Shown here piece after piece: positions 26,669-35,206 of a stretch of DNA of 64,000 bases (the first letter of the stretch is position 1; every line of letters begins with the position of its first letter). The translations under genes and the position numbers were made by a program. The stretch is from Streptomyces sp. ALI-76-A (GTDB lineage: Bacteria; Actinomycetota; Actinomycetes; Streptomycetales; Streptomycetaceae): the NCBI RefSeq assembly GCF_030287445.1, contig NZ_JASVWB010000004.1, forward strand, positions 310,001 to 374,000, written 5' to 3'. A model generated the notes under the pieces. It ran no database searches, was not told the DNA's origin, and saw only the letters and a program-made list of their open reading frames with translations.

Positions 26669-27610
26669 CTACTTGCTCTGGATCTTCCCCAGTCCGCGGG
26701 GGTCCTCCTCCAGTGCGGAGCACGCCGCCTGCCAGCCGGTGTCCTCCGGGTGGAGGGCGCTGCGCAGGTAGGCGGAGGTGAGCCGCTGGACCAGGGCGAC
26801 TCGTTCGGGGTTCGCGTCGGTCGTCTCCGCGACGTCGTACCCGGAGACACCGCCGAGCGAGTGCTCCGCGCCGGACAGCGTGAGCAGGCTCTTGCTTCCC
26901 GGGCTGAGGAAGTACGGGTCGGTGAACCAGTCCGGTCCCCGCGTGGTCAGCGCGGACTGGTCCTGGTCCCCGGCGACGACGAGAGCGGGCGTACTCATGT
27001 CGTCGAAGGACGGGTTCATGAAGGGGAAGTGCTCGGCCGCGAACGGAGACAGGTCGTCGCCGCCCCGGCCGGTCAGGGCGAGCAGCACGCCCGCCTTGAC
27101 CCGCGGGTCGGACAGGTCCTCCCCGGGGGCGCCGTCGGCGTCGAGCACGCGCGCGCCCAGCAGCGCGCTCACTGTCTGGGCGCCCCAGGAGTGTCCGGCC
27201 ACGGCGACTCGGCCGCGGTCGAGGCGTCCGCCGAGGCCCGGCACGGAGGCTTCCAGGACGTCGAGTTCGTCCAGGACCCGCGTGACGTCCTCGATCCGCA
27301 GGCGCCAGATCCGCGGCGTACGGGGGTCCTCGGCGGGCAGGCCGAGCGTCCTGGAGTCGAGATGGGTGGGTTGCACGACCACGAAGCCGTGGGCGGCCCA
27401 GAAGTCGGTGAGCGGGGCGTAGCCGTCCATCGACCAGCCGTAGCCGTGCGAGAAGACGAGGACGGGCAGGCCGCCGCCGGTCGCGGGCGCGGACACGCGG
27501 ACCTGGAGGTCCTCGCCGCGGCCCGGGGAGGGCAGGACGACCGGTTTCACGGACACGATCGCAGGCGGCGCGTCGGCGGTGACGGTGGTCGCGGTGTTCG
27601 AGTCGGGCAT
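26669..27610 (-). CDS. Alpha/beta hydrolase (chlorophyllase/PAF-acetylhydrolase-like)
   Basis: Cytosolic alpha/beta hydrolase of 313 aa. Key elements are VLVFSHGYGWSMDGY (oxyanion HG motif near residue 50), the nucleophile elbow AGHSWGAQT (GxSxG), an acidic strand end at AGDQDQSA, and the catalytic His in SGAEHSLGG. This matches the chlorophyllase/PAF-acetylhydrolase-like esterase group. No signal peptide. Start ATG at 27610 with GGAAG upstream. It is divergent from a TetR regulator 255 bp away that probably controls it. Confidence 0.88.
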   Translation of the reverse strand: MPDSNTATTVTADAPPAIVSVKPVVLPSPGRGEDLQVRVSAPATGGGLPVLVFSHGYGWSMDGYAPLTDFWAAHGFVVVQPTHLDSRTLGLPAEDPRTPRIWRLRIEDVTRVLDELDVLEASVPGLGGRLDRGRVAVAGHSWGAQTVSALLGARVLDADGAPGEDLSDPRVKAGVLLALTGRGGDDLSPFAAEHFPFMNPSFDDMSTPALVVAGDQDQSALTTRGPDWFTDPYFLSPGSKSLLTLSGAEHSLGGVSGYDVAETTDANPERVALVQRLTSAYLRSALHPEDTGWQAACSALEEDPRGLGKIQSK

Positions 27611-27790
27611 GGGACTACTTCCGTTCGGTGTCTTCGCGTGGCGGGTGGGGCGGGGCGTGCTGGGGGTCGGGCGCACCGGGGCGGCGGGCGGTGACGCGGG
27701 CTGGGCGTCGCCATCTCGTCCGCCGACGGAGCTCTCGTCCTTCCGCGCACGGCTTGGTGACGGGCCCGGGGCTCTGACATCATGAGCAAG

Positions 27791-27811
27791 CGGAACCTCG
27801 TTCCGGAAACG
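27791..27811. promoter_or_regulatory. Dyad operator in the hydrolase/tetR intergenic region
   Basis: CGGAAC-CTC-GTTCCG (27791-27805) is a perfect inverted repeat with a 3-nt spacer, and overlaps CGTTCCGGAAACG (27799-27811), another near-dyad. A related half-site pair ACGGA...TCCGT lies at about 27814-27830. They lie 35-75 nt before the tetR GTG, a typical place for a TetR-family operator. Confidence 0.55.
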
Positions 27812-27865
27812 ATACGGAGCGCTGTTCCGTTTTGGCAAGCGTGCGGCGAAAGGGAGCTGGGCGGC

Positions 27866-28459
27866 GTGGTGAACGGAAGCGGTGAGGGTGCGGAGCGCGC
27901 GGCTCAGCCCAGGCGCAAGGACGCGCTGCGGAACAAGCAGACCCTGCTCGACGCGGCCGCCGCGGTCTTCGTCACATCAGGCGTGGAAGCGCCCGTACGT
28001 GACATCGCGGCCAAGGCCGGCGTCGGGATGGGCACCATCTACCGCCACTTCCCGACGCGGGCGGACCTCATCATCGCCGTCTACCGCCACCAGGTCGACG
28101 CCTGCGCCGAGGCCGGCCCAAGCCTGCTGGCGGCCGGCCCGACGCCGCACGTCGCCCTCGGGCGATGGGTCGACCTGTTCGTCGACTTCCTGGTCACCAA
28201 GCACGGACTCGCCGCCGCGCTGCGGTCCGACGAGGCCGGCTTCGAGACGCTGCACGCCTACTTCCTCGACCGGCTCCTGCCGGTGTGCGCCCAGCTGCTC
28301 GACGCCGCCGCCGCGTCCGGCGAGATCCGCTCCGGTGTCAGCGCCTACCAGCTCATGCGCGGCGTCGGGAACCTCTGCATCGGCGCGGACAGCGACTCCC
28401 GCTACGACGCCCGCCGACTGGTCGAACTCCTCGTCGCGGGGCTGCGTCAACCGCGCTGA
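27866..28459 (+). CDS. TetR/AcrR-family regulator
   Basis: Transcriptional repressor-type protein of 197 aa. The N-terminal HTH is AAAAVFVTSGVEAPVRDIAA followed by KAGVGMGTIYRHFPTRADL, a textbook TetR domain. The C-terminal ligand-binding half is all-helical and belongs to the SbtR-like actinobacterial group by appearance. GTG at 27866 is preferred because AGGGAG lies 9 nt upstream; an earlier start would add residues over the operator-like dyad. Divergent from the alpha/beta hydrolase, which is the likely regulated target along with itself. Confidence 0.9.
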   Translation: MVNGSGEGAERAAQPRRKDALRNKQTLLDAAAAVFVTSGVEAPVRDIAAKAGVGMGTIYRHFPTRADLIIAVYRHQVDACAEAGPSLLAAGPTPHVALGRWVDLFVDFLVTKHGLAAALRSDEAGFETLHAYFLDRLLPVCAQLLDAAAASGEIRSGVSAYQLMRGVGNLCIGADSDSRYDARRLVELLVAGLRQPR

Positions 28460-28536
28460 GGCCGGGCCGCCCGCACTCGACGATCGGGGGCGGTCTCCGC
28501 GTTTCCCGCTCCTGTCGAGTGATCTGGCTCACACGC

Positions 28537-28563
28537 TGTCACAGCGATCGAGGGAGCGGTGTC
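28537..28563 (+). promoter_or_regulatory. Putative ECF41-type sigma promoter
   Basis: TGTCACA at 28537-28543 is followed after 16 nt by TGTC at 28560-28563. From established knowledge, group ECF41 sigma factors recognise TGTCACA at -35 and CGTC at -10, so this is a match with one mismatch in the -10. It sits 35 nt before the FAD oxidoreductase gene, which is followed by an ECF41-type sigma gene, as expected for autoregulation. Confidence 0.7.
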
Positions 28564-28598
28564 TTGAGACCGAAGCCCCTTGGAGCGAAGGAGACACC

Positions 28599-29804
28599 AT
28601 GACCCAGAACACCGAGGTGGTCGTGATCGGCGGCGGCTACGCCGGCGTCATGGCGGCCAATCGACTGACCCGGCGCGAGGACGTGACGGTGACGCTGATC
28701 AACCCGCGCCGGACCTTCGTCGAGCGGATCCGCCTGCACCAGTTGGTGGGCGGGTCCGACGACGCGGTCGTCGACTACCGAGAGGTCCTGGGCGAGCGCG
28801 TCCGGCTGGTCGTCGACAGCGTGACCCGGATCGACGCGGCCGGGCGCGAGGTGACGCTCGCGTCGGGCGGCACGGTCGGCTACGACTACCTGGTCTACGC
28901 GGTGGGCAGCGGCAGCGCCGACCCGAGTGTTCCCGGAGCGGCGGAGTTCGCCTACCCGATCACCAGCCTGGAGGATGCGGAGCGGCTGCGGCCGGTCCTG
29001 GACGCCACCCCCGCGACGGCGCCGGTGACGGTCGTCGGAGCCGGCCCGAGCGGCATCGAGACCGCCGCCGAGCTGGCGGAGGCGGGCCGTGCGGTGACCC
29101 TGGTCTGCGGAGGGGCGCTCGGCCCCTACCTGCACCCTCGTGGCCGGCGCACGGTCGCCAGGCGGCTGGCCGAACTCGGTGTGGCCGTGCTGGACGGCCC
29201 CGGCACGAAGGTGACGGCGGTGACCCGCGATGCCGTGCGGCTCGGCGACGGCCGGGAACTGCCGAGCGGGGTGACCATCTGGACCGCCGGATTCGGCGTG
29301 CCGGACCTGGCCGTGCGCAGTGGCCTGAGCACCGACGCCCTGGGCCGCCTGCTCACGGACGAGACGTTGACCAGCGTGGACGACGCGCGGATCGTCGCGG
29401 CCGGCGACTCGGCGGCACCGTCGGACCTGCCGCTGCGGATGAGCTGCCAGGCCGCGATGCCGCTGGGCGCGCGGGCCGCCGACACCGTGCTCAGCAAGAT
29501 CGCGGGCGAGCGGCCCGAGACCCTCAACCAGGTGTTCGCCGGCCAGTGCGTCAGCCTGGGCCGACGGGCCGGCATCTTCCAGTTCGCCCACAGGTACGAC
29601 GTCGCCGTGTGGTTCCACATCGCCGGTCGTCCGGGCGCGAAGGTCAAGGAGTTCGTGTGCCGGAGCACCGTCAAGCATCTGGCCGCCGAGGCACACGAGC
29701 CCGGTGCGTACCGCCTGCATCGCGTCTCAGGAGGCGCCAAGCGCCGGCAACTGCTCCAGGCCAAGGGCGGCGAGGCGCCGGCCACCGCGGAGCGGGCGGC
29801 CTAG
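28599..29804 (+). CDS. NADH-dehydrogenase-like FAD oxidoreductase
   Basis: Flavoprotein of 401 aa of the NDH-2/AIF-like pyridine nucleotide-disulphide oxidoreductase family. The N-terminal FAD motif is VVVIGGGYAGVMAANRL, the NAD(P) motif is VTVVGAGPSGIETAAELAE (about residues 148-166), and the second FAD motif is IVAAGDSA near residue 268. There is no redox cysteine pair. AAGGAG lies 6 nt before the ATG. It lies upstream of an ECF41-type sigma gene, and ECF41 genes are usually linked to oxidoreductase, carboxymuconolactone decarboxylase or epimerase genes, so it is the probable target of that sigma factor. Confidence 0.9.
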   Translation: MTQNTEVVVIGGGYAGVMAANRLTRREDVTVTLINPRRTFVERIRLHQLVGGSDDAVVDYREVLGERVRLVVDSVTRIDAAGREVTLASGGTVGYDYLVYAVGSGSADPSVPGAAEFAYPITSLEDAERLRPVLDATPATAPVTVVGAGPSGIETAAELAEAGRAVTLVCGGALGPYLHPRGRRTVARRLAELGVAVLDGPGTKVTAVTRDAVRLGDGRELPSGVTIWTAGFGVPDLAVRSGLSTDALGRLLTDETLTSVDDARIVAAGDSAAPSDLPLRMSCQAAMPLGARAADTVLSKIAGERPETLNQVFAGQCVSLGRRAGIFQFAHRYDVAVWFHIAGRPGAKVKEFVCRSTVKHLAAEAHEPGAYRLHRVSGGAKRRQLLQAKGGEAPATAERAA

Positions 29805-30009
29805 CGGCAGGCGTGGTCGGTCACTCCGAAGGACCGTCGGTGCACGCGTGCCGTGCGGCGGCGCGCCCTCAGGGCATCACCGCACGGCACGCGGCCCACA
29901 TCCACCACATGCCCGTCCGAGCGCCCGCCGGCGAGAAGAATCCTGCGGTGGACGCACGACTGACAGCCGCCGGCCGACCGGAGCCGGCCGAGAACGAGAG
30001 GGTCGAGCG

Positions 30010-30906
30010 ATGAGCGACCAGGCCAGTGACCCGGCGACCGAGACGTTCGTCGCCCACCGCAACCTGCTCTTCACCGTCGCCTACGAGATGCTCGGATCGG
30101 CGGCCGACGCCGAGGACGTCCTCCAGGAGACCTGGCTGAGATGGGTCAAGGTCGACCTGGCGCAGGTGCGTGACCACCGCGCCTACCTGGTCCGGATCAC
30201 GACCCGGCAGTCACTCAACCGGCTGCGCACCATGAAGCGCCGCAAGGAGTCGTACGTCGGCTCCTGGCTGCCCGAGCCGATGCTCACCGCGCCGGACGTG
30301 GCCGAGGACGTCGAGCTCGCCGAAAGTGTGTCGATGGCGCTCATGCTCGTCCTCGAAACCCTGTCGCCGACCGAGCGCGCCGTCTTCGTCCTGCGTGAGG
30401 CTTTCGGTCTCGGCTACGACGAGATCGCCGCCGCCGTCGACAAGAGCCCCGTCGCCGTGCGCCAGATCGCCCACCGCGCCCGCCGGCACGTCGATGCCCG
30501 CCGGCCCCGCCAGGCGGTCTCCCCGGGCGAGACCCGGGCGGCCCTGGAGTCGTTCCAGCGCGCCCTCGAGACCGGGGACCCGCGGCGCCTCCTCGAGGTG
30601 CTCGCCCCGGAGGTCGTCCTGATGGGCGACGGCGGCGGGATCAAGCAGGCCGCGCTACGGCCGATCACCGGCGCCGACAAGGTGGCCCGTTTCATGATCG
30701 GTGGCCTCAGCAAGAACAAGATCCCGATCACCGTCGCTCCCACCATGGTCAACGGCAGCCCGGCACTCCTCGTCCGCCTGGACGGCGAGATCGACGGCGT
30801 GATGGCGGCCCGGGTCGAGGACGCCCGCATCACGGGCCTGTACTACGTCCGCAACCCCGAGAAGCTGTCGTACGTCGAGTCCGAGACCCGGCTCACCCTG
30901 CGGTGA
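30010..30906 (+). CDS. ECF41-type (SigJ-like) sigma factor with C-terminal SnoaL-like domain
   Basis: Sigma factor of 298 aa. Region 2 is residues about 10-75 (YEMLGSAADAEDVLQETWLR), region 4 about 110-165 (LSPTERAVFVLREAFGLGYDE). The linker motif WLPEP (86-90), the C-terminal GDGGG (206-210) and NPEKL near residue 285 are hallmarks of group ECF41, whose NTF2/SnoaL-like extension regulates the sigma activity in place of an anti-sigma factor. The gene follows the oxidoreductase by 205 nt. It probably reads the TGTCACA promoter upstream of the oxidoreductase, controlling both genes. Confidence 0.93.
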   Translation: MSDQASDPATETFVAHRNLLFTVAYEMLGSAADAEDVLQETWLRWVKVDLAQVRDHRAYLVRITTRQSLNRLRTMKRRKESYVGSWLPEPMLTAPDVAEDVELAESVSMALMLVLETLSPTERAVFVLREAFGLGYDEIAAAVDKSPVAVRQIAHRARRHVDARRPRQAVSPGETRAALESFQRALETGDPRRLLEVLAPEVVLMGDGGGIKQAALRPITGADKVARFMIGGLSKNKIPITVAPTMVNGSPALLVRLDGEIDGVMAARVEDARITGLYYVRNPEKLSYVESETRLTLR

Positions 30907-31156
30907 ACGCCGTTGGCGGAGGAGCCACCACCGCCTGGGGCGGCACCAGTCACCGGAAACGCGGCTGAAGCGGTGAGTGGAACACCGCCCGGCATGACCG
31001 ACCGAATCCGAGAACCGACCTGCTCCGGTACCTCAGGGGCGGGCGTGATGGCCTGGTGTGATGCCCTGATATGTGAAAGCTCGACGGGCTCTCGGCGGGA
31101 TCCACCCCGCACCTGGGCGCGGGAGACCCAGGTGGCCTCACCCGCGCTCCCCACGG

Positions 31157-31918
31157 TCAGGTGTGGGAGAGGGCGAAGGAGACCAGGAAGCCGCTCACGG
31201 TGATCAGCCCGATGGCCAGGTGGGCGTCCTCGAAGGCCTCGGGAATCATCGTGTCGGCGATCATTGCCAGGATCGCCCCTGCGGCCACCGCGGTCACCGC
31301 GGCGATCACGGCGGGGGAGAAGGAGCCGACCACGGTGTAACCGAGGACCGCCGACACCGTGCTCGCGGCGGCGATCGCCGCCCAGACACCGAAGACGTAC
31401 CCCTTGCCGCGGCCGGCCTGCTTCATACCCGCCGAACTGGACAGTCCTTCGGGCACGTTGCTGATGAACACCGCTGCCACGGTCACCAGGCTCACCGCGC
31501 CGCCGTCGAGCAGGCTCACCCCGATGACCGCGGACTCCGGCACCCCGTCCAGCAGCGCGCCGAGCGCCAGAGCCGCTCCGGACCCGCCCTGCTGGTTCTC
31601 GGACGGCTGCGTCTGGGTCCGATGGTGACCGGAGCGCTTGCGGTGCCGGGCGCCCCGGCGGGCCAGCCACACATTGCCCGCGGTGTAGGCCAGCGCGCCG
31701 ATGAGGGTGCCGACGGCCGCCGGGGCGAGCCCCGCCTGCTCGTACGCCTCCCCGACCAGCTCGAAGGAGACCGCCGAGATCAGCACACCGGCACCGAAGG
31801 CCATCACCGTCGCGATCACCTTCTGCGGCACCCGCAGCCCGTACCCCAGCGCGGCACCGAGCAACAGCGCCGAGCCCGCCACAAGCCCCCACAGTCCTGC
31901 CTGCACCACTTCAGCCAT
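31157..31918 (-). CDS. ZIP-family divalent metal transporter
   Basis: Polytopic membrane protein of 253 aa with 7-8 hydrophobic segments. The family metal-site motifs are present: GALLDGVPESAVIG and ISNVPEGLSSS with His-rich loop (GARHRKRSGHHR) between segments 3 and 4, as in ZIP zinc/iron transporters. Start ATG at 31918. It is transcribed alone, convergent with the sigma gene. Substrate is probably Zn or Fe; direction is import in the family. Confidence 0.88.
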   Translation of the reverse strand: MAEVVQAGLWGLVAGSALLLGAALGYGLRVPQKVIATVMAFGAGVLISAVSFELVGEAYEQAGLAPAAVGTLIGALAYTAGNVWLARRGARHRKRSGHHRTQTQPSENQQGGSGAALALGALLDGVPESAVIGVSLLDGGAVSLVTVAAVFISNVPEGLSSSAGMKQAGRGKGYVFGVWAAIAAASTVSAVLGYTVVGSFSPAVIAAVTAVAAGAILAMIADTMIPEAFEDAHLAIGLITVSGFLVSFALSHT

Positions 31919-32265
31919 GCCAGTGCCTCTACCCGGTACCGAGTGGATCAACGGCGCTCGACGACCGGTTTCCGTGCAGGCAGTGCCTGGCACCGCCAGG
32001 CACTACGCCGGCGGTGGCGGCCTGATCGTCGACCACGCGCGGGCCGGGGGTGAGCAGGTCGGCGAGCACCCGACGATCCCGGGCGCCCGCGCGGTCCAGC
32101 GTGCCGACGGCGAGGACCTTCCGAGGTGGACGAGAACGCGGCACCGGTCGTCCCCATGTGACGCCCCCGCGGACGGGCGGCGGGCCTTCGTGGCCGCCGC
32201 CCGTCCGCGTGCGGGCGCGCGTCACCGCCGACACCGGCACGACGTCACAGCCACTCACAGGGCCG
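31919..32265. other. Intergenic, no gene recognised
   Basis: About 350 bases between two minus-strand genes. The duplicated GGCAGTGCCTGGCAC/GCCAGGCAC element near 31978-32000 forms a small hairpin (GTGCCTGGCACCGCCAGGCAC). No protein-like frame was seen. Promoter of the ZIP gene is expected here. Confidence 0.45.
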
Positions 32266-32580
32266 TCAGAATTCCCGGTCGATCCCGGTGACGGTGGCCG
32301 GACCCAGCGGGGCGTCGTTCTCGGAGAAGCCGCTGTCCCGCAGTGCGCCGGAAACGACGCGTACCGCTTCGGCCTCGGCACTGGCCTGGTCCGGCGCCTC
32401 GACCTCGAGCCGGATGGAGAAGTGGTTCTCCTCGACCGTGAGGAGACTCAGCTCCTCGCTCTCGCCCAGGTCGGTGTTCTTGGGGTCCTGTGGGCGCAGC
32501 CTGCGTTCCAGATCGGCACGTGAGGCCTCGGTGACGCCGTGGACGAACGTACCGGGGACGGTGATGACGTAGGTGGTCAA
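32266..32580 (-). CDS. Small conserved hypothetical protein, 104 aa
   Basis: Soluble acidic protein of 104 aa starting with TTG. AAGGAG lies 6 nt upstream of the TTG, a good ribosome site, so the start is well supported. The N-terminus TTYVITVPGTFVHGVTEASR and the LEVEAPDQASAEAEAVRVV helix suggest an alpha/beta fold of ferredoxin-like type, with GFSENDAPLG near the end. No family was recognised. Transcribed alone. Confidence 0.8.
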   Translation of the reverse strand: MTTYVITVPGTFVHGVTEASRADLERRLRPQDPKNTDLGESEELSLLTVEENHFSIRLEVEAPDQASAEAEAVRVVSGALRDSGFSENDAPLGPATVTGIDREF

Positions 32581-33017
32581 CGGGATCTCCTTACGCGGGC
32601 GTGTATCGCCGGACGGACGGACGGGGGTGCCGTCACTGTCCCTGGAGATCTTGCACGAGCATCCAGGTGGCGAACACGGGAAACGCTGACCAATGGGTCC
32701 TCCCGGTGTGTCGGGTACGGGTGTCCTGCGTCTGTGAGCTGTGGTGTCCGCGAGGTGGGTGAGTCGAGGTCGGTGAGTCGCAAACCGTCCTTGTACCCGC
32801 TGTCGCGGGGGACAGCCCATGTGTTCTCGCGGGGTCCCCGGGGGAGCGACGGGCGGCCGGGACGCCTGCCCTCGGTCTGTCACGCATGCTCGCCGCCGCC
32901 GACGATCGCGAGGAATCGGCTGAGGAGGAGCGCCGCCGGCGGAGGTGGTATGTGGGCCGAACAGGGCAAGACGGCGGTCGTGCTGTGTCGAAAATCGTGA
33001 TCACGCGTTGACCGGGC
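32581..33017. other. Intergenic, no clear gene
   Basis: About 440 bases between divergent units. It contains G-rich short inverted repeats such as CTGTCGCGGGGGACAG near 32800. Open frames here are Arg/Ser/Thr-rich shadows. A CRISPR-like look was considered and dismissed because no unit recurs at regular spacing. Confidence 0.45.
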
Positions 33018-33209
33018 ATGGATCCTCGCTTTGACGGCGCTGTGCCGTACACGGCCCCTGTCGGACTCGCAGACTTCGAACCTGAGGGGGATGACCCGGA
33101 CGCCGTCGGCGGACGGGAGGGCGGGTGGAGCCGGACCGTGATGGTCGGCTACTGCGCGGTCATCGTCGCCACCGCAGTGGTGCTCGCCGTCGCGGACGTG
33201 CTCGCTTGA
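33018..33209 (+). CDS. Putative small single-pass membrane protein, 63 aa
   Basis: The frame reads MDPRFDGAVPYTAPVGLADF, then an acidic segment, then a hydrophobic C-terminal helix VMVGYCAVIVATAVVLAVAD of about 22 residues, preceded by WSR. This is a plausible tail-anchored membrane protein. No strong ribosome site is visible before the ATG, and the protein is not recognised, so the call is tentative. Confidence 0.45.
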   Translation: MDPRFDGAVPYTAPVGLADFEPEGDDPDAVGGREGGWSRTVMVGYCAVIVATAVVLAVADVLA

Positions 33210-33420
33210 CGGGGTCACAGGAGATGAGCAGCGTGCCCGCACGTTCATGCGTACGTATGCCGGTCCCCCTCGGCCAGTCCCCAGGGGCAGTCTGACGACG
33301 GGCACCGGCACCTTCGGCCACCGCACCGGCAGCCGCGTGGCCTCATCCCGCTGCCTCCCTCGGGCACACGGGGCCACTTAATTCGGTGGCGTCCTCCGGC
33401 CGGCCTCGGACAATACGCTC

Positions 33421-33927
33421 ATGCGTATCCGTGACGTGCGTCTGAACGAACTGCCTCTCCTCCAGGACATCGAGAGGGCGGCCGGCCAGTGCTTCCGGGA
33501 CATCGGCATGCCGGAGATCGCGGACGACGAGCCGCTCCCGCTCGACGAACTCGCCCGCTACCACCACACCGGGTCGGCCTGGGTCGCGGCGGACGCCGCC
33601 GATGTCCCGGTCGCCTATCTGATCGCCGACCAGGTTGACGGCAACCTGCACGTCGAGCAGGTATCGGTGCACCCGGACAGCGCGCGCCGCGGTGTCGGCC
33701 GGTCCCTGCTGGACCATCTGGCCAGGAACGCCACGAGCGTTCGGGCACCCGCCCTGACCCTCACCACGTTCACCGAGGTCCCGTGGAACGCCCCCTACTA
33801 CACGCGCTGCGGGTTCCGGCTCCTGGACGACAGCGAACTCACCCCTGGGCTGCGGAAGATCCGCGCACGCGAAGCGCAACACGGCCTGGACCGGTGGCCC
33901 CGGGCCTGTATGCGCCGGGCCCTGTGA
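33421..33927 (+). CDS. GNAT family N-acetyltransferase
   Basis: Acetyltransferase of 168 aa with N-terminal MRIRDVRLNELPLLQDIERA, the strand HVEQVSVHPDSARRGVGRSL carrying the acetyl-CoA-binding RRGVGR loop, and FTEVPWNAPYYTRCGFRLL near the C-terminus, a signature of a common bacterial GNAT subgroup. No Shine-Dalgarno is present; GACAAT ends 6 nt before the ATG, pointing to a leaderless mRNA. Substrate unknown. A single-gene unit. Confidence 0.88.
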   Translation: MRIRDVRLNELPLLQDIERAAGQCFRDIGMPEIADDEPLPLDELARYHHTGSAWVAADAADVPVAYLIADQVDGNLHVEQVSVHPDSARRGVGRSLLDHLARNATSVRAPALTLTTFTEVPWNAPYYTRCGFRLLDDSELTPGLRKIRAREAQHGLDRWPRACMRRAL

Positions 33928-34201
33928 CACCGCGCTGCGCACGGCGTGACCAGCCTGGTCACCGCGCCCGGCCCGGTGAACACCGCTGTGCGTCACCGCG
34001 CCGGGTCACCGCGCGGATCCGTCAACGCCGTTACGGCGCGGTACGTGCGGCAACTCGCCCGGGCTCGGTCCGTCCACACGGTTCGCAGCCGCCCTCCCGG
34101 TCGCGCGAACCACGTACTCGACGCCGCTGACGCGGGAGCGGCACAGGAAAGCCTGGGGCCCTGTTCCCGGTGAGGCGCGAACCCCGGGGTACCCGCCCGT
34201 C

Positions 34202-35206
34202 ATGACGGTTTATGGATTGCACGCCTCGCACGAGCAGATCCCACCCGGGGACCTGCTCGACGCCGTGGTGCACGCGGAACGTGCGGGATTCACCGCTGCC
34301 ATGTGCTCGGACCACTTCTCGCCATGGAGCGTCCGCCAGGGGGAGTCGGGATTCGCCTGGTCGTGGCTCGGGGCCGCCCTCCAGGCCACCGAACAGGTGC
34401 CGTTCGGCGTGGTGAACGCGCCCGGACAGCGCTACCACCCGGCGATCGTCGCCCAGGCGGTCGCCAGTCTCGCGTCCATGTACCCGGGCCGGTTCTGGGT
34501 GGCGCTCGGCAGTGGTGAAGCCTCCAACGAGCACATCACGGGGGCGCGTTGGCCCCGCAAGGACATCCGCAACGCGCGGCTGCGCGAGTGCGTCGACGTC
34601 ATCCGTGCCCTGTTGCGGGGAGAGGAGGTCAGCCACGACGGACTGGTGACCGTGGACCGGGCCCGGCTGTGGACGCTGCCGTCCGCCGTGCCGCCACTGA
34701 TCGGAGCGGCGTGCAGTACGGCCACCGCGGCCTGGTGCGCCGAATGGGCGGACGGCCTGATCACGGTCAACGCCCCGCCGGAACGGCTTCGCGAGATCGT
34801 CGGCGCGTACCGTGACGCGGGCGGCCGTGGCCCCGTACACCTTCAGGTGCATCTGAGCTGGGCGCCCGACGAGGACGAGGCCCTGGCGCTCGCGCACGAC
34901 CAGTGGCGCACCAACGTGCATACACCACCTGCCAGTTGGGACCTGGACTCGGCGGAACTGTTCGACATCGTCAGTGAGCACGTCACGCCCGAGCAGGTGG
35001 CGCGCACGGTCAACGTGTCGTCCGATCTCGGCCGGCACACCGCCTGGCTCCAGGAGTACGCCGAACTCGGCTTCGACGCGGTGATGCTGCACCACGTGGG
35101 CCGTGAACAGGGCCCGTTCATCGACGCGTTCGCCGCCGAGGTGCTGCCGCGACTCGACGTCACCCGCCCGCTGCCCGCCACGGCGAAGGAGTACCGATGC
35201 GTCTGA
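34202..35206 (+). CDS. LLM-class flavin-dependent oxidoreductase
   Basis: Luciferase-like monooxygenase TIM-barrel protein of 334 aa. Signature elements are CSDHFSPWS, RYHPAIVAQAVASLASMYPG, and FWVALGSGEASNEHITG, typical of the F420/FMN-dependent group that includes glucose-6-phosphate-dehydrogenase-like and TIGR03885-type proteins. The stop lies 10 nt inside the next gene, a GH13 enzyme, so the pair is coupled. Cofactor (F420 or FMN) cannot be decided by eye. The link to an alpha-glucan enzyme suggests a role in sugar metabolism, which is inference. Confidence 0.87.
   Translation: MTVYGLHASHEQIPPGDLLDAVVHAERAGFTAAMCSDHFSPWSVRQGESGFAWSWLGAALQATEQVPFGVVNAPGQRYHPAIVAQAVASLASMYPGRFWVALGSGEASNEHITGARWPRKDIRNARLRECVDVIRALLRGEEVSHDGLVTVDRARLWTLPSAVPPLIGAACSTATAAWCAEWADGLITVNAPPERLREIVGAYRDAGGRGPVHLQVHLSWAPDEDEALALAHDQWRTNVHTPPASWDLDSAELFDIVSEHVTPEQVARTVNVSSDLGRHTAWLQEYAELGFDAVMLHHVGREQGPFIDAFAAEVLPRLDVTRPLPATAKEYRCV

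Noticed and set aside
32790..32860. G-rich blocks resembling a CRISPR repeat (CGCGGGG-type motifs)
   Set aside because: No unit recurs at regular spacing and no cas gene is present.
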